A DNA stretch of 64,000 bases. It comes from Antedon mediterranea. Its lineage: Eukaryota; Echinodermata; Crinoidea; Comatulida; Antedonidae. The notes beneath the pieces are model-generated. The model had not been told where the DNA came from and made no database searches. It saw only the letters and a list, made by a program, of their open reading frames with translations. How positions within the stretch are numbered: the first letter of the stretch is position 1; every line of letters begins with the position of its first letter. This document shows, piece after piece, positions 36,556 to 48,991 of this stretch. The position numbers and the translations under genes were made by a program. The DNA is taken from the NCBI RefSeq assembly GCF_964355755.1, contig NC_092670.1, positions 31,607,795 to 31,671,794 on the forward strand, given 5' to 3'.

Positions 36556-36940
36556 ACCTAACACAATCTGCAATTATTCAATTAATAACACTAACTACAA
36601 TGGACTGTGCAATATTTTATTTAGAGAGTCGTCTTCAAACGCACCAAAATTAGGCTATATTCTAGACCCATATCAGGTACAACCAAGCAGAACTTATCAG
36701 TTTCCAACAGGGCTGGAAGCCCCTGTATGCTGCGGCAGTGGACATCAACATAACACCAATGGATTGGGCCTAGGTATACTAGGCCTGGACCTGCGTGTGT
36801 CTGCGGGAAAGTCTTCAATCATAATTCGTAATGCTCTTGTAATAACATCAAAGTCATCACACAGCATGAGAGGTAAGCCGCTTTTGTACAATACTCACTA
36901 TGCTACTACCGCCACGTTTCAACCGTTGGTTACCAAATAT

Positions 36941-36967
36941 GGCGATGTTGAACTCAACCCAGGCCCA
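36941..36967 (+). other. 2A ribosome-skipping motif
   Basis: Codes GDVELNPGP, an exact fit to the D(V/I)ExNPGP consensus that causes the ribosome to skip the Gly-Pro bond. The preceding residues (FQPLVTKY) also fit 2A upstream sequences. In the reassembled LINE frame about 161 residues, beginning with a signal peptide, would be released from the endonuclease/reverse transcriptase polyprotein. Confidence 0.85.
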
Positions 36968-37082
36968 GATACAGCAGAAGCAGATGGTTTAGCTAGGCAT
37001 TCGCCACGACAACTTGGTGTTTACTACCAAAACGTGCGTAGCTTAAAAAATAAATTTGAAACTCTACATTTTTTTTCTCTTT

Positions 37083-38000
37083 TGTGGGGGCAACTCACTT
37101 TTATTGCAATGATAAACAATATGGTGAAGGTTACAGTATATGTCTATCTCTCTATTTATCAATGAATATTTAAGTGATATTAGGCCTACACAGACAGGGG
37201 TTAAAAGATTATATAAAATATTTTTATATTGTGTTGAAATCTAGATAAAACAAACATGTATACAGAGACAATTTATATTACAGAGCTAAAACGATATAAA
37301 GATTGATATTCAGTATTAAAAAGAGATTTGATATAATATAAATATATATGATAAAATGGTATATTGCATTATAAGATTATGTTTTGTTTGAATACTTTTA
37401 TAAAATTGTATAGTTTTACATTTTGAACATAATATTGCTTTTATTATTTATATGATAAAATAACAAACTAATAAATATTGCAAAGCTAAACCCAAACCGA
37501 AGTATGGGGATACGCCCTCGTCGCTAGCCAGGTTTATTTTAATAGTTCTAGTTTAAATCCTGGCTAGCACCAGTTGCGTCTCGGTCATCCCGGACTCGGG
37601 CGCCTCCTAGAAAACAATAATATAATAATGATGGTAAACTAACAATTGATCTAAATCAAGAAAATATACTGTATACCGTACGTTTATGTTTATTCTTGTG
37701 TATTTCTTAATTAAATTTTTAGATAATTGATTCAAGGAGTTTTTCTTTACGTCGTTCCATTTTCTTTCTGCTTTGTTTAGATTACATAAGTATTCGTTTG
37801 AAATTAAATTTTTTAGTTCTATCTTAAATAAATTCCAAGTGATAATCCGTTTGCTTGTTTTATAAATAATGCACGATTTGTAAATACTAAATGTAAATAA
37901 AGAGATGAGTTCATTAACAAGCGTGTTCTGAGTTCCTAAAACTATGTCTGACCATTCGGGGGAAACTCTACATTCCGACATGACGGCACATATGATAAAT
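37083..38000 (-). mobile_element. Insertion splitting the LINE endonuclease
   Basis: About 0.9 kb unrelated to the endonuclease separates HFFSLL from EHTIIIVAFTETW. On its minus strand the right part encodes a 124-residue open frame (37981-37607) with WSDIVLGTQNTLVNELISLF and KAERKWNDVKK, which looks like the C-terminal tail of another LINE. That would make this a 5'-truncated LINE in minus orientation. A target duplication was not identified, so the ends are approximate. Confidence 0.5.
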
Positions 38001-40431
38001 GGAACATACGATAATTATAGTTGCCTTTACTGAGACCTGGCTCAAGGAATTTGTTCTCGACTCGGAACTAGAAATTGAAAACTTCAATCTCTACAGACGA
38101 GACAGACCAGGAAATCGCAGAGGTGGTGGAGTTGCGGTCTACATATCGGATCAACTAAAAAGTCGCAAAATTGAAGACTTGGAAAATGATAGCAATGAAC
38201 TCCTTTGGGTGGAGATCACAGTATCCAGAACCCAACGGATCATCGCTGCTATTTATTACAGACCTCCGAGCTCCGGTAGAGAAACCATTAATAACCTGAT
38301 TACTGCACTTGACACTGCCGTTGAACGTTATCCTGATCATAACCTTCTGGTTATTGGAGACTTCAACCTACCAGATATTACTTGGAATAACAACGGTACT
38401 TACTCAGTACCAGCTAACTCCTTTTCAGAACTTGTCATGGACTCCGTAATTCATGGTCACAATATTTCTCAGTGCAATAAATTTCCAACATGTAATAATA
38501 GAATTCTAGACCTTGTACTGTGCAATAATAATAATATTATTTCTGATATTTCTGCAGGCCAGAATATCTTTAACTCAATTCTTTAACATAATTCAATTTC
38601 AATTTCATTTCAATTTGTAAATATAATTTAATTAATAATAATAAATCTAGATATTTTATAATTATAGACGAGCCAATTTTGGTGAATTAAACAACACGTT
38701 TGAAAAAATTCCATGGCATATCCTAGATTTTGCAACAGACATCAATGAACGTGTTGGAATGTTTTACGATCTTGTTGATGCGGCTGTCAGGGACCTTGTA
38801 CCCACCATTAAAATTCGCAAAAAAAGTCCTAAATGGTTTAATGCCGAGCTTGTGAAAGCCTTAAAATCTAAAGAACATTACCATCGTATATGGAAACAAT
38901 TTCCATCCATCATTTCACGTCAAAACTTCTGTGTTGCCAGAACTAATTTCAAAAAATTATCAAATTGTAAATATAAGGCTTACCTGAAATGCATCTCCTG
39001 ACCTTGTTGCAAGTCCTAAGCGATTTTGGACTTGGATCAAGTGTAAACGAAAAACTACATCTAATGCCAATAGTATCTCTGATGGGGTTAAGGTTGCTGA
39101 CAGCCCGCAAGCAAAAGCCACACTTTTTAACGACTTTTTTGTTTCAGCTTTCTCGGACTCCAGGGATATCCCCTATTGCCGAGCATTTAGATCTGCCTGA
39201 ACTCAACGTCGATGTCCTCAATAACATCAGTATTTATCAAGATAATGTCGAATACCTCTTGAGGTCAGTCAGTGTGGATAAGGCAGTTGGCAATGATCCT
39301 ATCAGTAATCATACTCTTAAACTCTGCTCTTCTACCTTATCTTTACCCATTACCAATATTTTTAAACATTCAATTTCATCTGGCACTTTCCCTGACCAGT
39401 GGAAGACAACAAACGTTGTCCCAATACATAAAAATGGTTCAAAATCTAAAGTCCAAAATTATAGACCCATCTCCCTCCTCCCCACTATCTCCAAAATTCT
39501 TGAAAGGCTTATCAACACTCAACTTTTATGTCATGTTTCGCCCATTATTTCCCAAGATCAACATGGCTTCATGCCTGGTAGATCTTGTGAAACAAACCTT
39601 GCTACTCTTCTGTCTACCGTGTATGAAGCCATCGAAACTAAAAAGCAATGTGACATAATCTACACCGACTTTAGTAAAGCTTTTGATAAATTGTCCCACA
39701 ACCTATTATTATTAAAACTTCATCAGTTTGGCATCAATGGTACTTTATTTTCATGGTTTAAAAGTTATCTTGGCGGTAGGATGCAGAGAGTAGTAATTGA
39801 TGGTGCCACTTTCAATTCTCTCCCAGTCATCTCAGGCGTGCCTCAAGGTTCCATTCTTGCCCCCCTGCTGTTCAATATATTTGTTAATGAAATACCAAAT
39901 CTCTTTCAAAATTCCAACTGTCTTATGTTCGCTGACGACCTCAAGATTTACAAAATTATTACCACTACTGAGGACTCCGTTGCACTTCAGGCAGATCTGG
40001 AAAGACTCGGTACGTGGGTTTCCGACTGGAAAATGTCCCTGAAGTCCGAGAAATGCAAAGTCCTGTCTTGCTCTCTTAAGAAAAAACCTATTATTTTCGC
40101 TTACTCAGTTCAAGAAGAAGTCCTTTAAAGTGTAAACTCTTACCGGGACCTCGGCATTTTCATCGACCGTAAACTGACATTTATTTCACACGTTGATCAT
40201 GTTGTCAGAAAGGCCAATAGGCTGCTTGGGCTGATGTGGCGCAATTGCAAACATTTTTCTCCATACACCAAACGTGCGCTTTATCTTTCCCTCGTCCAAC
40301 CATCTTTTAATTTCTGTTCAATTATTTACAATTCACTCTCTGCTTCTCAAGCCTCCAGAATTGATCGGACCCATAACAATTTCTTGCGCTTCGTCGGCCC
40401 AGCAGCCAACATGCCTCCTATTGGAGTGTTG

Positions 40432-43400
40432 ACAAAGTGCGAGGCACGCGAGGCATGCCAAATATTTGTGCGAGGCATCATTTTATCATTTCCAAAAGTG
40501 CGAGGCATGCGGGGCATATAGTTTACAATTTCAAAAAGGTGCGAGGCATATCTTAACGTGCTATTATGCTATATTATAGGCCTAATAATCAATCGATACA
40601 AGCGTATCTAAATAGATTCGTGTATACACTCATCATGTTGTTTATTTTTATGTAACGATTGTTTTTTCATTCAAGTCATATCGTGTCAAATTTTACTTTT
40701 ACAAAAGTGCCCAAACTACGGTTCAAAAATCTGAACTACAGTCTTCAACTTTCGATAAACAATAATTGTTATAGCGACACACTCATCAAATGACTGCAAT
40801 GTTTGTTGGCATTTCGAGCGTGTTCACTCACATGTCTCTCGAACATAGCAGAGTGAAAATAATATTTTGTCACACCCCTGCGCCTAGATCCGGTTGACCC
40901 GAGAGATGGAAAATTCCTCTTTACTATTTAGCAGGTAGCGGAATGATTCAGCCCTCAGCTCAGAGGATTGTGGTGCATTCCCCTCCTATAGCACGTGGTT
41001 TCAGCAGCAACGCACAGACTTCTCTCTGAGCGGCGTGCCAAAGACATTTTTGACATTCCATTCTCTAGGAACAACACGTGTACCTCTCTCGCAAATAAGG
41101 TGAACAGCGATTGCCAGGACAAGTTCAATAACTGGCGGTGAATAAAAGGTAACTGATATGCCGATCCAATAACATGCCGCAAAGAAAAAAATTGCGACAG
41201 AATTCTGGAGCGCGTGTGAAAAAAGACTTACGTCCGACAATTGTAATACTAGGCCTAAAATTAAACTTTAGCTAATATGCTTAGCCCTAACCTAGATAAG
41301 AGGCCTATGTAGAAAATAATTTAATCAATTTTGATATAATAATAATTGGTGTAATATTTAATAATGATACACTATTCCTGTTTTAGTAAGCTAGGTATAT
41401 TACGAACGATTTTTATTTATTGTTGTCCGTACTAATAAACCTGGCGCTAGTTTCCTTCGCTTGTATTTTTACTCCAAATTTGATAACTAACTTTATCGTG
41501 TGAATACCACACCTTAGAAGTATACCTCATGAGTACTTTAATGAAAGAATCACATAAAAAGTAACAAATAAATCCTTAAATTAATGATTTTACAGGCGTG
41601 TTTCTCGCACACTGTTCGCGAATTTCACTTATTCAATGTTCAATATTTTTGTTTCTATGGAGCGCCAAAAGAGCAACGATAATAGAGGACTAAAACTCAG
41701 TGGAATGCGTCAATTTCTCATGCATTTATTGGTGAAAAACACGTTTCATTTCAATATATTTGTTAATTTGTCAATAAAAATGTTGTAATATGTTACTGCT
41801 GATACTGTTCTGTTTTCAAAGAATAATAATCGATCCTAAATCAACATCACTACCTAGTCTAGACCTAGGACATCCTACTAAGGATATTATGATGAATTTT
41901 TCTATTTTATTCTTTAAAAGGTTAACGAAACCGTGTACATTATCAACAGTAACATTTTTCCTTACTGACAGTGACAAAATCTATTGAAATTGTACTTGAT
42001 TTTTACCAAATAATGCGTTAAATATAAATGGATTCCACAGAGTTTTTAGTTCCGGAATCCGGAAGTGCTGGGTGACGCCGCACTACATAACATCAGGGAA
42101 AATAACATCAAATAGTCTTTTTCCACACTTTATTTGTTTCCAAATATTTATGTGAAGGTTTTAAGGATGTGTTTGGGAAGGTGTAGAAAGTCTTTAAACA
42201 CAGGAAGTTTAAATGTTCGCAGTATTAGAAGCGATTTTCAGAAACGAGAACTAGCCAGCGATGCAGCTAAATACAAGCTTGACATTCTCGGGGTCCAATC
42301 GCACCACCTGGCGGGTAGCGATGTCATTCAAATCAGGCCTGACGATAACAAAGGCAGATATGATTTCTTCTATACTGGACCCGCAAACAACACAAGACAT
42401 GGCGTTGGAATTCTAGTTGAGAGCAGTTTTAAAGCAGAATTTAAGGAAATATCGGAGAGAGTAATTACAGCCCGAATTAACATAGAAAGTAGAGGAGGTA
42501 AGCCTGGGTCGAGGCGTATAGGCCAAAACCCAGGAATGTACTTTTCGTATGCGCATATGCACCTACTTTAGAACATAGTGAACAACAACCTTGGGATAGA
42601 GATAGGTTCTATGACGAAGTACAAGAAGCATTAAATGAAGCAAAAAACAGAGATATCCTAATATTAGCTGGAGATATGAATGCAAAAACGGGGGACAGCC
42701 ATCATGATTACCCACAATGTGTAGGAAGATATGGTAAAGGAAAAACGAACAATAATGGAACTCAGCTAGTTGAATGTGCACTAAGAAATAATCTAGTACT
42801 AACAAATACCATGTTTAAACATAAGATGTCACATAGGACTACGTGGGAATGCCCGCAGAGACGCGATCAGCATAACGATCAGAAGAGTGGAGAGATCAGA
42901 CGCAACCCCTACAGAAACCAGATCGATTACATTCTAGTTAAGAATTCACACATGAAGCTAGTCACTAACGCAAGAGCATACAGTGGTACGAGAACATACC
43001 CTGATCATAGATTAGTCAAGACAACTTTAACACTACAATGGTATAAATTAAATAGTAACGCTAAGAAAACCAAACAAATAGATGTGTCAAAACTTCAAGC
43101 ACAACAAAACAGACAAACATATCAAAGAGAGGTATCGAGATGTATACAATCTTTAAACATCCAGGACCTGGAACCACAAGAGAAATGGACCAAATTAACG
43201 ACAGTCTTTCAGAATGTAGCATTGGAAGTGGTTGGTTACATTGTGGAAAGCGTAATGTCGGAATATGGAAAACCTTAGCAACAACAACAGAGTTTTTAGC
43301 CCTCTAATTAATTTTGCTCTTTTGGCGTTCCATAGAAACCAAAATATTGAACATTGAGTGTGCGAAATGCGAGAAAAATAACGTCTGTAAAATCACCAAT

Positions 43401-43699
43401 TTAATGGATTTATTGTTACTTTTATGTGATTTTTCTTCATTAAAGTAGGCCTACTAATTCTAAGCTGTGGTATTCAGGATAAAGTTGGTTAAAATACAAG
43501 GCAGGTGCAAAAGGAAACTAGCCTAGCGGGCCTAGGCCTAGGCTACTTCAATTTCGGTGATTTCCTGCCTTGCAATTTTGAGAAATGATAAAATGATGCC
43601 TCGCATTTTTTGATGATGGTAAAACGATGCCTCGCATAAATTTCTGACTTGCCTCGCATGCCTTCCCTGCCACGCGTGCCTCGCTGCCTCGCACTTTGT
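40432..43699. mobile_element. Fold-back TIR element with GCGAGGCA repeats
   Basis: Ends ACAAAGTGCGAGGCA (40432) and TGCCTCGCACTTTGT (to 43699). Each end holds several copies of TGCGAGGCAT. The inner arms 41443-41705 and 43282-43530 are also inverted copies (for example GAATACCAC and TTCAATGTTCAATATTTT). The left side has about 900 bp absent from the right. It inserted into or next to the 3' end of the LINE, whose coding sequence stops here. No clear target duplication was found. Confidence 0.65.
42134..43277 (+). pseudogene. LINE endonuclease fragment (RTE-like) inside the fold-back element
   Basis: Encodes an AP-type endonuclease only: GSLNVRSIRSDFQ, KLDILGVQSHHL, GVGILVESSF, then after a frame change near 42540 AYAPTLEHSE, LAGDMNAKTG, NQIDYILV and YPDHRLVKTTL. 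It stops before any reverse transcriptase motif. The style matches RTE-clade ORFs often annotated as craniofacial development protein 2-like. It sits between the two inner arms, so it was captured by, or inserted into, the fold-back element. Confidence 0.75.
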
Positions 43700-43914
43700 T
43701 ACTACCCGCCAGAATGCATCAGAGGGGGGTTTTCTTGACACCAAGTATTTTGCGAGCGCAGCGAGCAACTGTAGGCTGGGGGCCAGGGGGCCGCCAAGGG
43801 CCCCCGGTCGGGGTCGAGGGGGCGAAGGCCCCTGGAAGCTTTGGCTCTCAGAGCAATTTCGGTTGTTTTAATAAGCTTACAGAGACATTTTTTACCTACT
43901 AAAATCTGAGTTAT
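43700..43914. other. GC-rich spacer
   Basis: Short GC-rich stretch with GGGGGCCAGGGGGCCGCC-like runs, probably a remnant of another repeat. No gene. Confidence 0.35.
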
Positions 43915-45382
43915 CTGGGGCGGATCCAGACATTTTTTGAGAGGGGTGAGGGGGGGGGGGGTCCGCCGATAAAAAGGGCACATCAGATATTGAGTATTTG
44001 AGCCACAGCCCCCCCATGGTTGGGGGTTGTGGCGAAGCGAATTTTGTTACAGGACACACTTAGATGGCCGGAAATGGCACTCTCGCACGCAAAATCCATG
44101 ATAAATGGCACCTTTCTAGTTCGCCGGAAATGACACTTTATTAGCAGGGATAACGATGCAAAATTAAAAGTTGTTATTTTTCAACCAATTTAAACATTAT
44201 CTGTTGGTATTTTGTTTCAATATTCCAATAAAGAAAGAATTACGAAAATCTGACTTGTGGTTTTCGAAATATAGGGTCTAAAACATTTCCGAAAATGATC
44301 GTTTTTAGTCACGAACGTTGTGAACAAATTGCGCCATTTTTCGCTAAAATAATTACATATAATTACGTTTTATAGTAATTTCTTTTATATATCAACATTG
44401 GAAATATCAATAAAATATGTTATTAAATGTTTATAAAATATATAGAGTTGTTTATTTAACGGAATTCGTACAAATTCATTGCTCTAAATTTGTGTAGTAC
44501 CGTTCAGTACAGAGAGATCACGTGACTTCTTGGTACACGCGAGAGAAAACATTCCGCTGTGGGTGATTCGCGTCCACCAATCAAATAGCCAGAATCCAAA
44601 ATCATTCAACCGTGAGCTCTGCCGATCGCGGGAAAGTTCAGCTTTGATTGGCTTACGATGACATCATATCACAAAATGGTGGTTTTGAAGTTGAGCCTCA
44701 CGTAATTTTCACAAATATTGATTCAAAAATTAACCTTCTTTATGGTATGTGTGATTTTTCTTTAAAAGATTTGAATAATAAAGGCTTCATATCGAGAAAA
44801 AAAACATTTTTTTGGCACTTATAATAAATATTTCTCAGAGAAAAAAGCACATGGCTTGTAGAACTATATTATCTTGGCGTAGGAAGACAAACAAATCCCA
44901 GGTCATGAGAGGCTCAACTACAAAAACAAGGTTGAATAGTGTAAGGATGAACAAATACTCAAAAGAATTATGTTTACAGTCCAATTATTTTCAGAATAAT
45001 AATACATAAAAATGTGTTTACCAATAGACAAATAATCGCGTCAATGACATAGCGCGCATGGTAACGTACGCGGAGTTGAATCGTAAAAAGTTTACATGCG
45101 CCCTCGGTAGTATGTGAAACGATCTATTTTTAGAAGTTTAAGTAGAGATCATCACGCGTCACCACCTCTCACGATGCTCTTTGATCGGCCGCCGTAACTT
45201 AACATCGCGCTCATTGTGATAAATTTCTGTTTTTATTTTTGGGGTTAGTGTAGCCTACTCTGTGCATACTAATATACACACAAATATGTCACACGAATAA
45301 ATATTTGAACCTCTAAAAAAGGGCACCCTTAAAATTTAGGGGGGTACGGACCCCGTGGACCCCCCCTCTGGATCCGCCCCAG
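43915..45382. mobile_element. 1,468-bp TIR element with 5-bp duplication
   Basis: Ends CTGGGGCGGATCCAGA and TCTGGATCCGCCCCAG, flanked by GTTAT at 43910-43914 and 45383-45387. Poly-G/poly-C tracts lie just inside the ends. Shares internal sequence with the element at 30421-31457. Non-coding, so non-autonomous; hAT-type is likely. Confidence 0.75.
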
Positions 45383-45525
45383 GTTATGCAGATAAATTAT
45401 ATAGTACAGTATTATGGAAGTTAGTAGTACTGATCATGAAATACAGCTTTATTGTTGCAAAAAAGTATATTATATTAGGCCCTTAAATAATTTCTTATCC
45501 TATAAACATAAAAAACAAATAGTAC

Positions 45526-46602
45526 CGTATATTTCGGTGTACAAGTTGCACCTGTGTATAAGACGCACCCATAACGGAGACTGAAATATTAGTATTTTTT
45601 ATGTAGTCGATGCATAAGACGCACTTATTCTAGGCCGAAATTTAAACATTTTACAATCAAAACAATGGTATTTTAATAATAAAACAACGATATTTGAGAC
45701 ATATTTATTAGAATCAAATGATATAATTTTGTTTGATTGCCTTTATTACATCGTAACAGTCTCTACTTCAACTGAACGTTCAATGAAAAGGGAAATCCCC
45801 ATATTGTTTCAGTTACGATGCACTGTGTGGGTAGGGCTAGCCTATGTCTATTTAAGTAACTTTAATTTCATATTATTTAAATATATACCTTCTTATTGTG
45901 TGTATGACCATTAAAATGATGTTCAGTTTTTTGGGCTGATAATGAACCAGGAATATCAGGATGGGTAGGCCTATATGAAAATCTTTCCTATTTCCATGCA
46001 TGCATTACAGCAATATGAGGAGAGGAGAACACTAACCATGTGCTCCTTGTGATCAGCACTGTTGGCCATATACACTATGAGATTAGGGGAAGCTACTTAA
46101 CACAATAACAACACACTCTTTTAGATATCGCTTGACATACGAACTATTGCCTACATGATTATAACATTATGTGACTGTTGACATAGAGATGTAATAAAAA
46201 TAAACCACCGTGATCAAGGGAAATAGTTATTGTGTAATTAAAATGTGACACCACCGTAATTAATGGACTCTTCCATAAATGTGTTGCGCTGTGATGCTGC
46301 ATGCTGCTAGAATACACACCCGCGAGTTCAGAGAGTATTACTAGGCCTGGCTAGAATATCTAATGCGTACTGTAATATTAATTAATACAGTCGAGGATGA
46401 CAATTTACCTTAACTAAAAATTCAATAAACTTGTTACCACACTGTGGTTAGACAGGAGTGAGTAACTAGCTAGGCCTACATTGCAGAGTAGTACACTATT
46501 TTTAATTAATTTAAGTATTAGTAGGTAATTAAATTAATTAGGGTAACATTTAGAGGTCAAATTTGCGTGTCAAAAGTGCGTCTTATATACCGAAATATAC
46601 GG
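45526..46602. mobile_element. 1.08 kb TIR element with TA duplication
   Basis: Ends CCGTATATTTCGG and CCGAAATATACGG, flanked by TA on both sides, followed inward by GTATAAGACGCAC and GTGCGTCTTATA respectively. Tc1/mariner-type non-autonomous element. Open frames inside are incidental. Confidence 0.7.
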
Positions 46603-46939
46603 TAGGCCTACGTACACATACCAATTTAACTCAGCACCATTTTTATTCAAGTTTACACAGTGAAATTCTTTGGTTTAATGAAAAATATTTCCAGGAAAAA
46701 AATAAAAATCCCCAAAAAGATTGAACTGAACTGAACGTGATCTTGTGCGTTCCGAAAAGCCCGGCCGAAGCACGCGATTGGTCAGTCCATTTTTCATATT
46801 TATAACCATCATCTCTCAACAATCTCTCGATCTCACGCTCAGCAGTGACTTTGACATCGGACAATCTGTATATTCGATCGATTTAAACATAGTCAATAGA
46901 AGTAAAATGACCAAAAAATCTGCTATAATTGATAATTAA

Positions 46940-47057
46940 TTGCACGATTTTGGAAGTGGGGCCTTTGTTTTTCAAGGGGGGTTCGCTGGTAAAAGGGGGG
47001 TTCGCGCAAAAGTGGGGTTCGCCCGAACCCCAAAAAAACCCCTTGGCTACGGGCCTG
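46940..47057 (+). mobile_element. Right-end fragment of the 30421-31457 element family
   Basis: Contains GGGGGGTTCGC repeats, GGGTTCGCCCGAACCC and ends CTTGGCTACGGGCCTG, matching the right end at 31320-31457. No left end was found nearby. Confidence 0.65.
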
Positions 47058-47599
47058 ATCATTGTAAATTGTCAACAGACACTGTGCTACAGACAGTGTA
47101 CCGTGTGTTAAAAGTACAGCATTTATAGCAGACAACAACGTGTATAACTTGCTATAGTTTTACAGATAGCACCTATGGACAGTAGCAGAATCGGGTGAGT
47201 AGGCAGTATTAGTGCTGCGATAAACACAATATACAGCATCTTCTTCATTATGTCGATATGTATGCCTATAAATTTCACAATATTGACGATAAATTATAGA
47301 AAAAATATTTGCTTCTCTATAAATGAGAATACCTGTAGGCCTACTCACTTTTAACTTTACAGATACATCACCGTATATGTAAATTTAGATTTTTCTCATC
47401 CCATCCGCCGGGGAAACGAAAACAGATAACTCGAAATAAGAGACCTCAACTGAAAATTATGGTGAAAGCGGTTTATAAAGGGGTCTCAGAGACCCCATCA
47501 CAAATTCTGAACAGCACTTTATAATGTATATAAGTTCTACGTTTTAGCGGGAGTTTCTATTTCGGGTTTTCGAAAACAGAAAACGTATATTGAGAACCT

Positions 47600-48540
47600 G
47601 AAAAACTTAAATTGGGTTAAAAACCAATAGCATTTTCCCACTGTTTTTATTTAAAAAAAATAATTCAGGGTTGATTAAAATCTATGACATAATCAACTTT
47701 AACAAATTGAAAACTTCTAATAACGTTGTGCAAAAACTCTTTGATACTATATACGTCACTTATTATTGACAATTTAGCATTTAAGGCATAGCATGCAATG
47801 TAGTAAACAAATACGATGAAGATGTTAGATTACATTATAATTTATTAGTGGCCCAAGTTCTGTATACGAAACCCGTTCGGGAACTACAATTTAAAGGTAA
47901 TAATAAGTGGCAAAACTATAGAAAATCATTCATTTCATTTCATTTCATTTCATTTATTTCAATATCATTATCGCAGCCTTAGCTGAATTACAAAGATATT
48001 TACATTTGTTCAATATTAAAATTTGTAAAAAAGTATAAAACCAATGATAAAAAAATATAAAAAAGGAGGAAATTTACACAAGAAATACAATACAGGAACA
48101 TTCAAAAAGTTTAGCTTAAAATATTAAAATAAAAATCATATAAGAATTGAACCATGGACCTTCGAATGTATAGGTCAATGATTATGTTACGTCAGGACAA
48201 AACAGTACGGTAAAGGTAAAAGAATAAATGTTTAAACCAATCGGTAAAATAAAAAACAGTAAAAAATTATTGCAATTATTGAATACTCACTGCTTCTTCA
48301 AAGAAAATGTTGCTGATGAGTTGAGCAAAATGTTGCTACTGAAATAATTCATTAATAATTAATTACTTATATATCTTCTCATTACAATGAGGGCATTGTT
48401 ATTTTATTTTATATTTAATATTACTGTTTGGATTAATTTAATGCTATGTGCAAATTACATGAATAATGGAATAGAAGAATATTGCATGTAATAATTTATT
48501 TCAGTTGTCGTGTACTGATAAAATAACCTAACCACGAAAA
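47600..48540 (+). repeat. Segment duplicated at 61427-62090
   Basis: Collinear with 61427-62090; shares AAATTGGGTTAAAAACCAAT, AAATCTATGACATAATCAAC and AATGTATAGGTC. It contains, at 47930-48010, an ATTTC-type tandem run followed by LINE-tail-like sequence that is absent from the other copy. Confidence 0.6.
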
Positions 48541-48991
48541 AGGCGTCTAAGTGCCATCCACGTGGCGGCTTGTGAAGATAATAATAATATCTAGTCAAGT
48601 CGACATAATATTCATGTTTTTGTCGACATAATATATTTAAATTACAGTTTTCAGGTGGTAAAATATATATTTATTCGATCCAATTTTTGATCGATGTGGA
48701 TAACTATTATGTGTTTGTCTATGGTGTACTTGCTACCCGAAATATAATATGAAACAAGAGAATATAAATTTCGATTTTCTGATGATGATATTGGTGAGGT
48801 AAAACGTAATTACAGTACGGATCTGCTCTCCGGTGTTTGCTGCTGAACTTCCTGAACTCATTGGAAATGATATTGATAATTAATAATACCATGCTAAATT
48901 CTTTTGATGAAAGTACACAACTGTTAGTTCAATTTGGACGTGGATTTTATATGGTATATTTCTGTTTTCATTGCGGTACAAAATCAGAATA

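Larger units (their letters stand above)
18957..40431 (+). pseudogene. CR1/Jockey-type LINE, interrupted, with signal peptide and 2A
   Basis: A non-LTR retrotransposon split by later insertions. Part 1, 18957-19030, encodes 25 residues starting MAEGLMLLFLVVCNFYLYL, a good signal peptide. The 17.5 kb transposon then intervenes. Part 2, 36556-37080, continues in the same frame, carries the 2A motif GDVELNPGP (36941-36967), then YYQNVRSLKNKF, the start of the AP endonuclease. An insertion follows at about 37083-38000. Part 3, 38000-38586, is the rest of the endonuclease (AFTETWL, RRGGGVAVY, GDFNLPDI). An 85-bp AT-rich interruption follows. Part 4, 38669-40431, is reverse transcriptase, with frameshifts, showing DFSKAFDKL, GVPQGSILAPLLFN, FADDLKIYK. 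It ends near FVGPAANMPPIG where another element begins. This copy is dead; clade placement between CR1 and Jockey is uncertain. Confidence 0.85.

Noticed and set aside
47930-47965. ATTTC microsatellite as an independent feature
   Set aside because: It is best explained as the 3' tail of a LINE remnant inside the duplicated segment.
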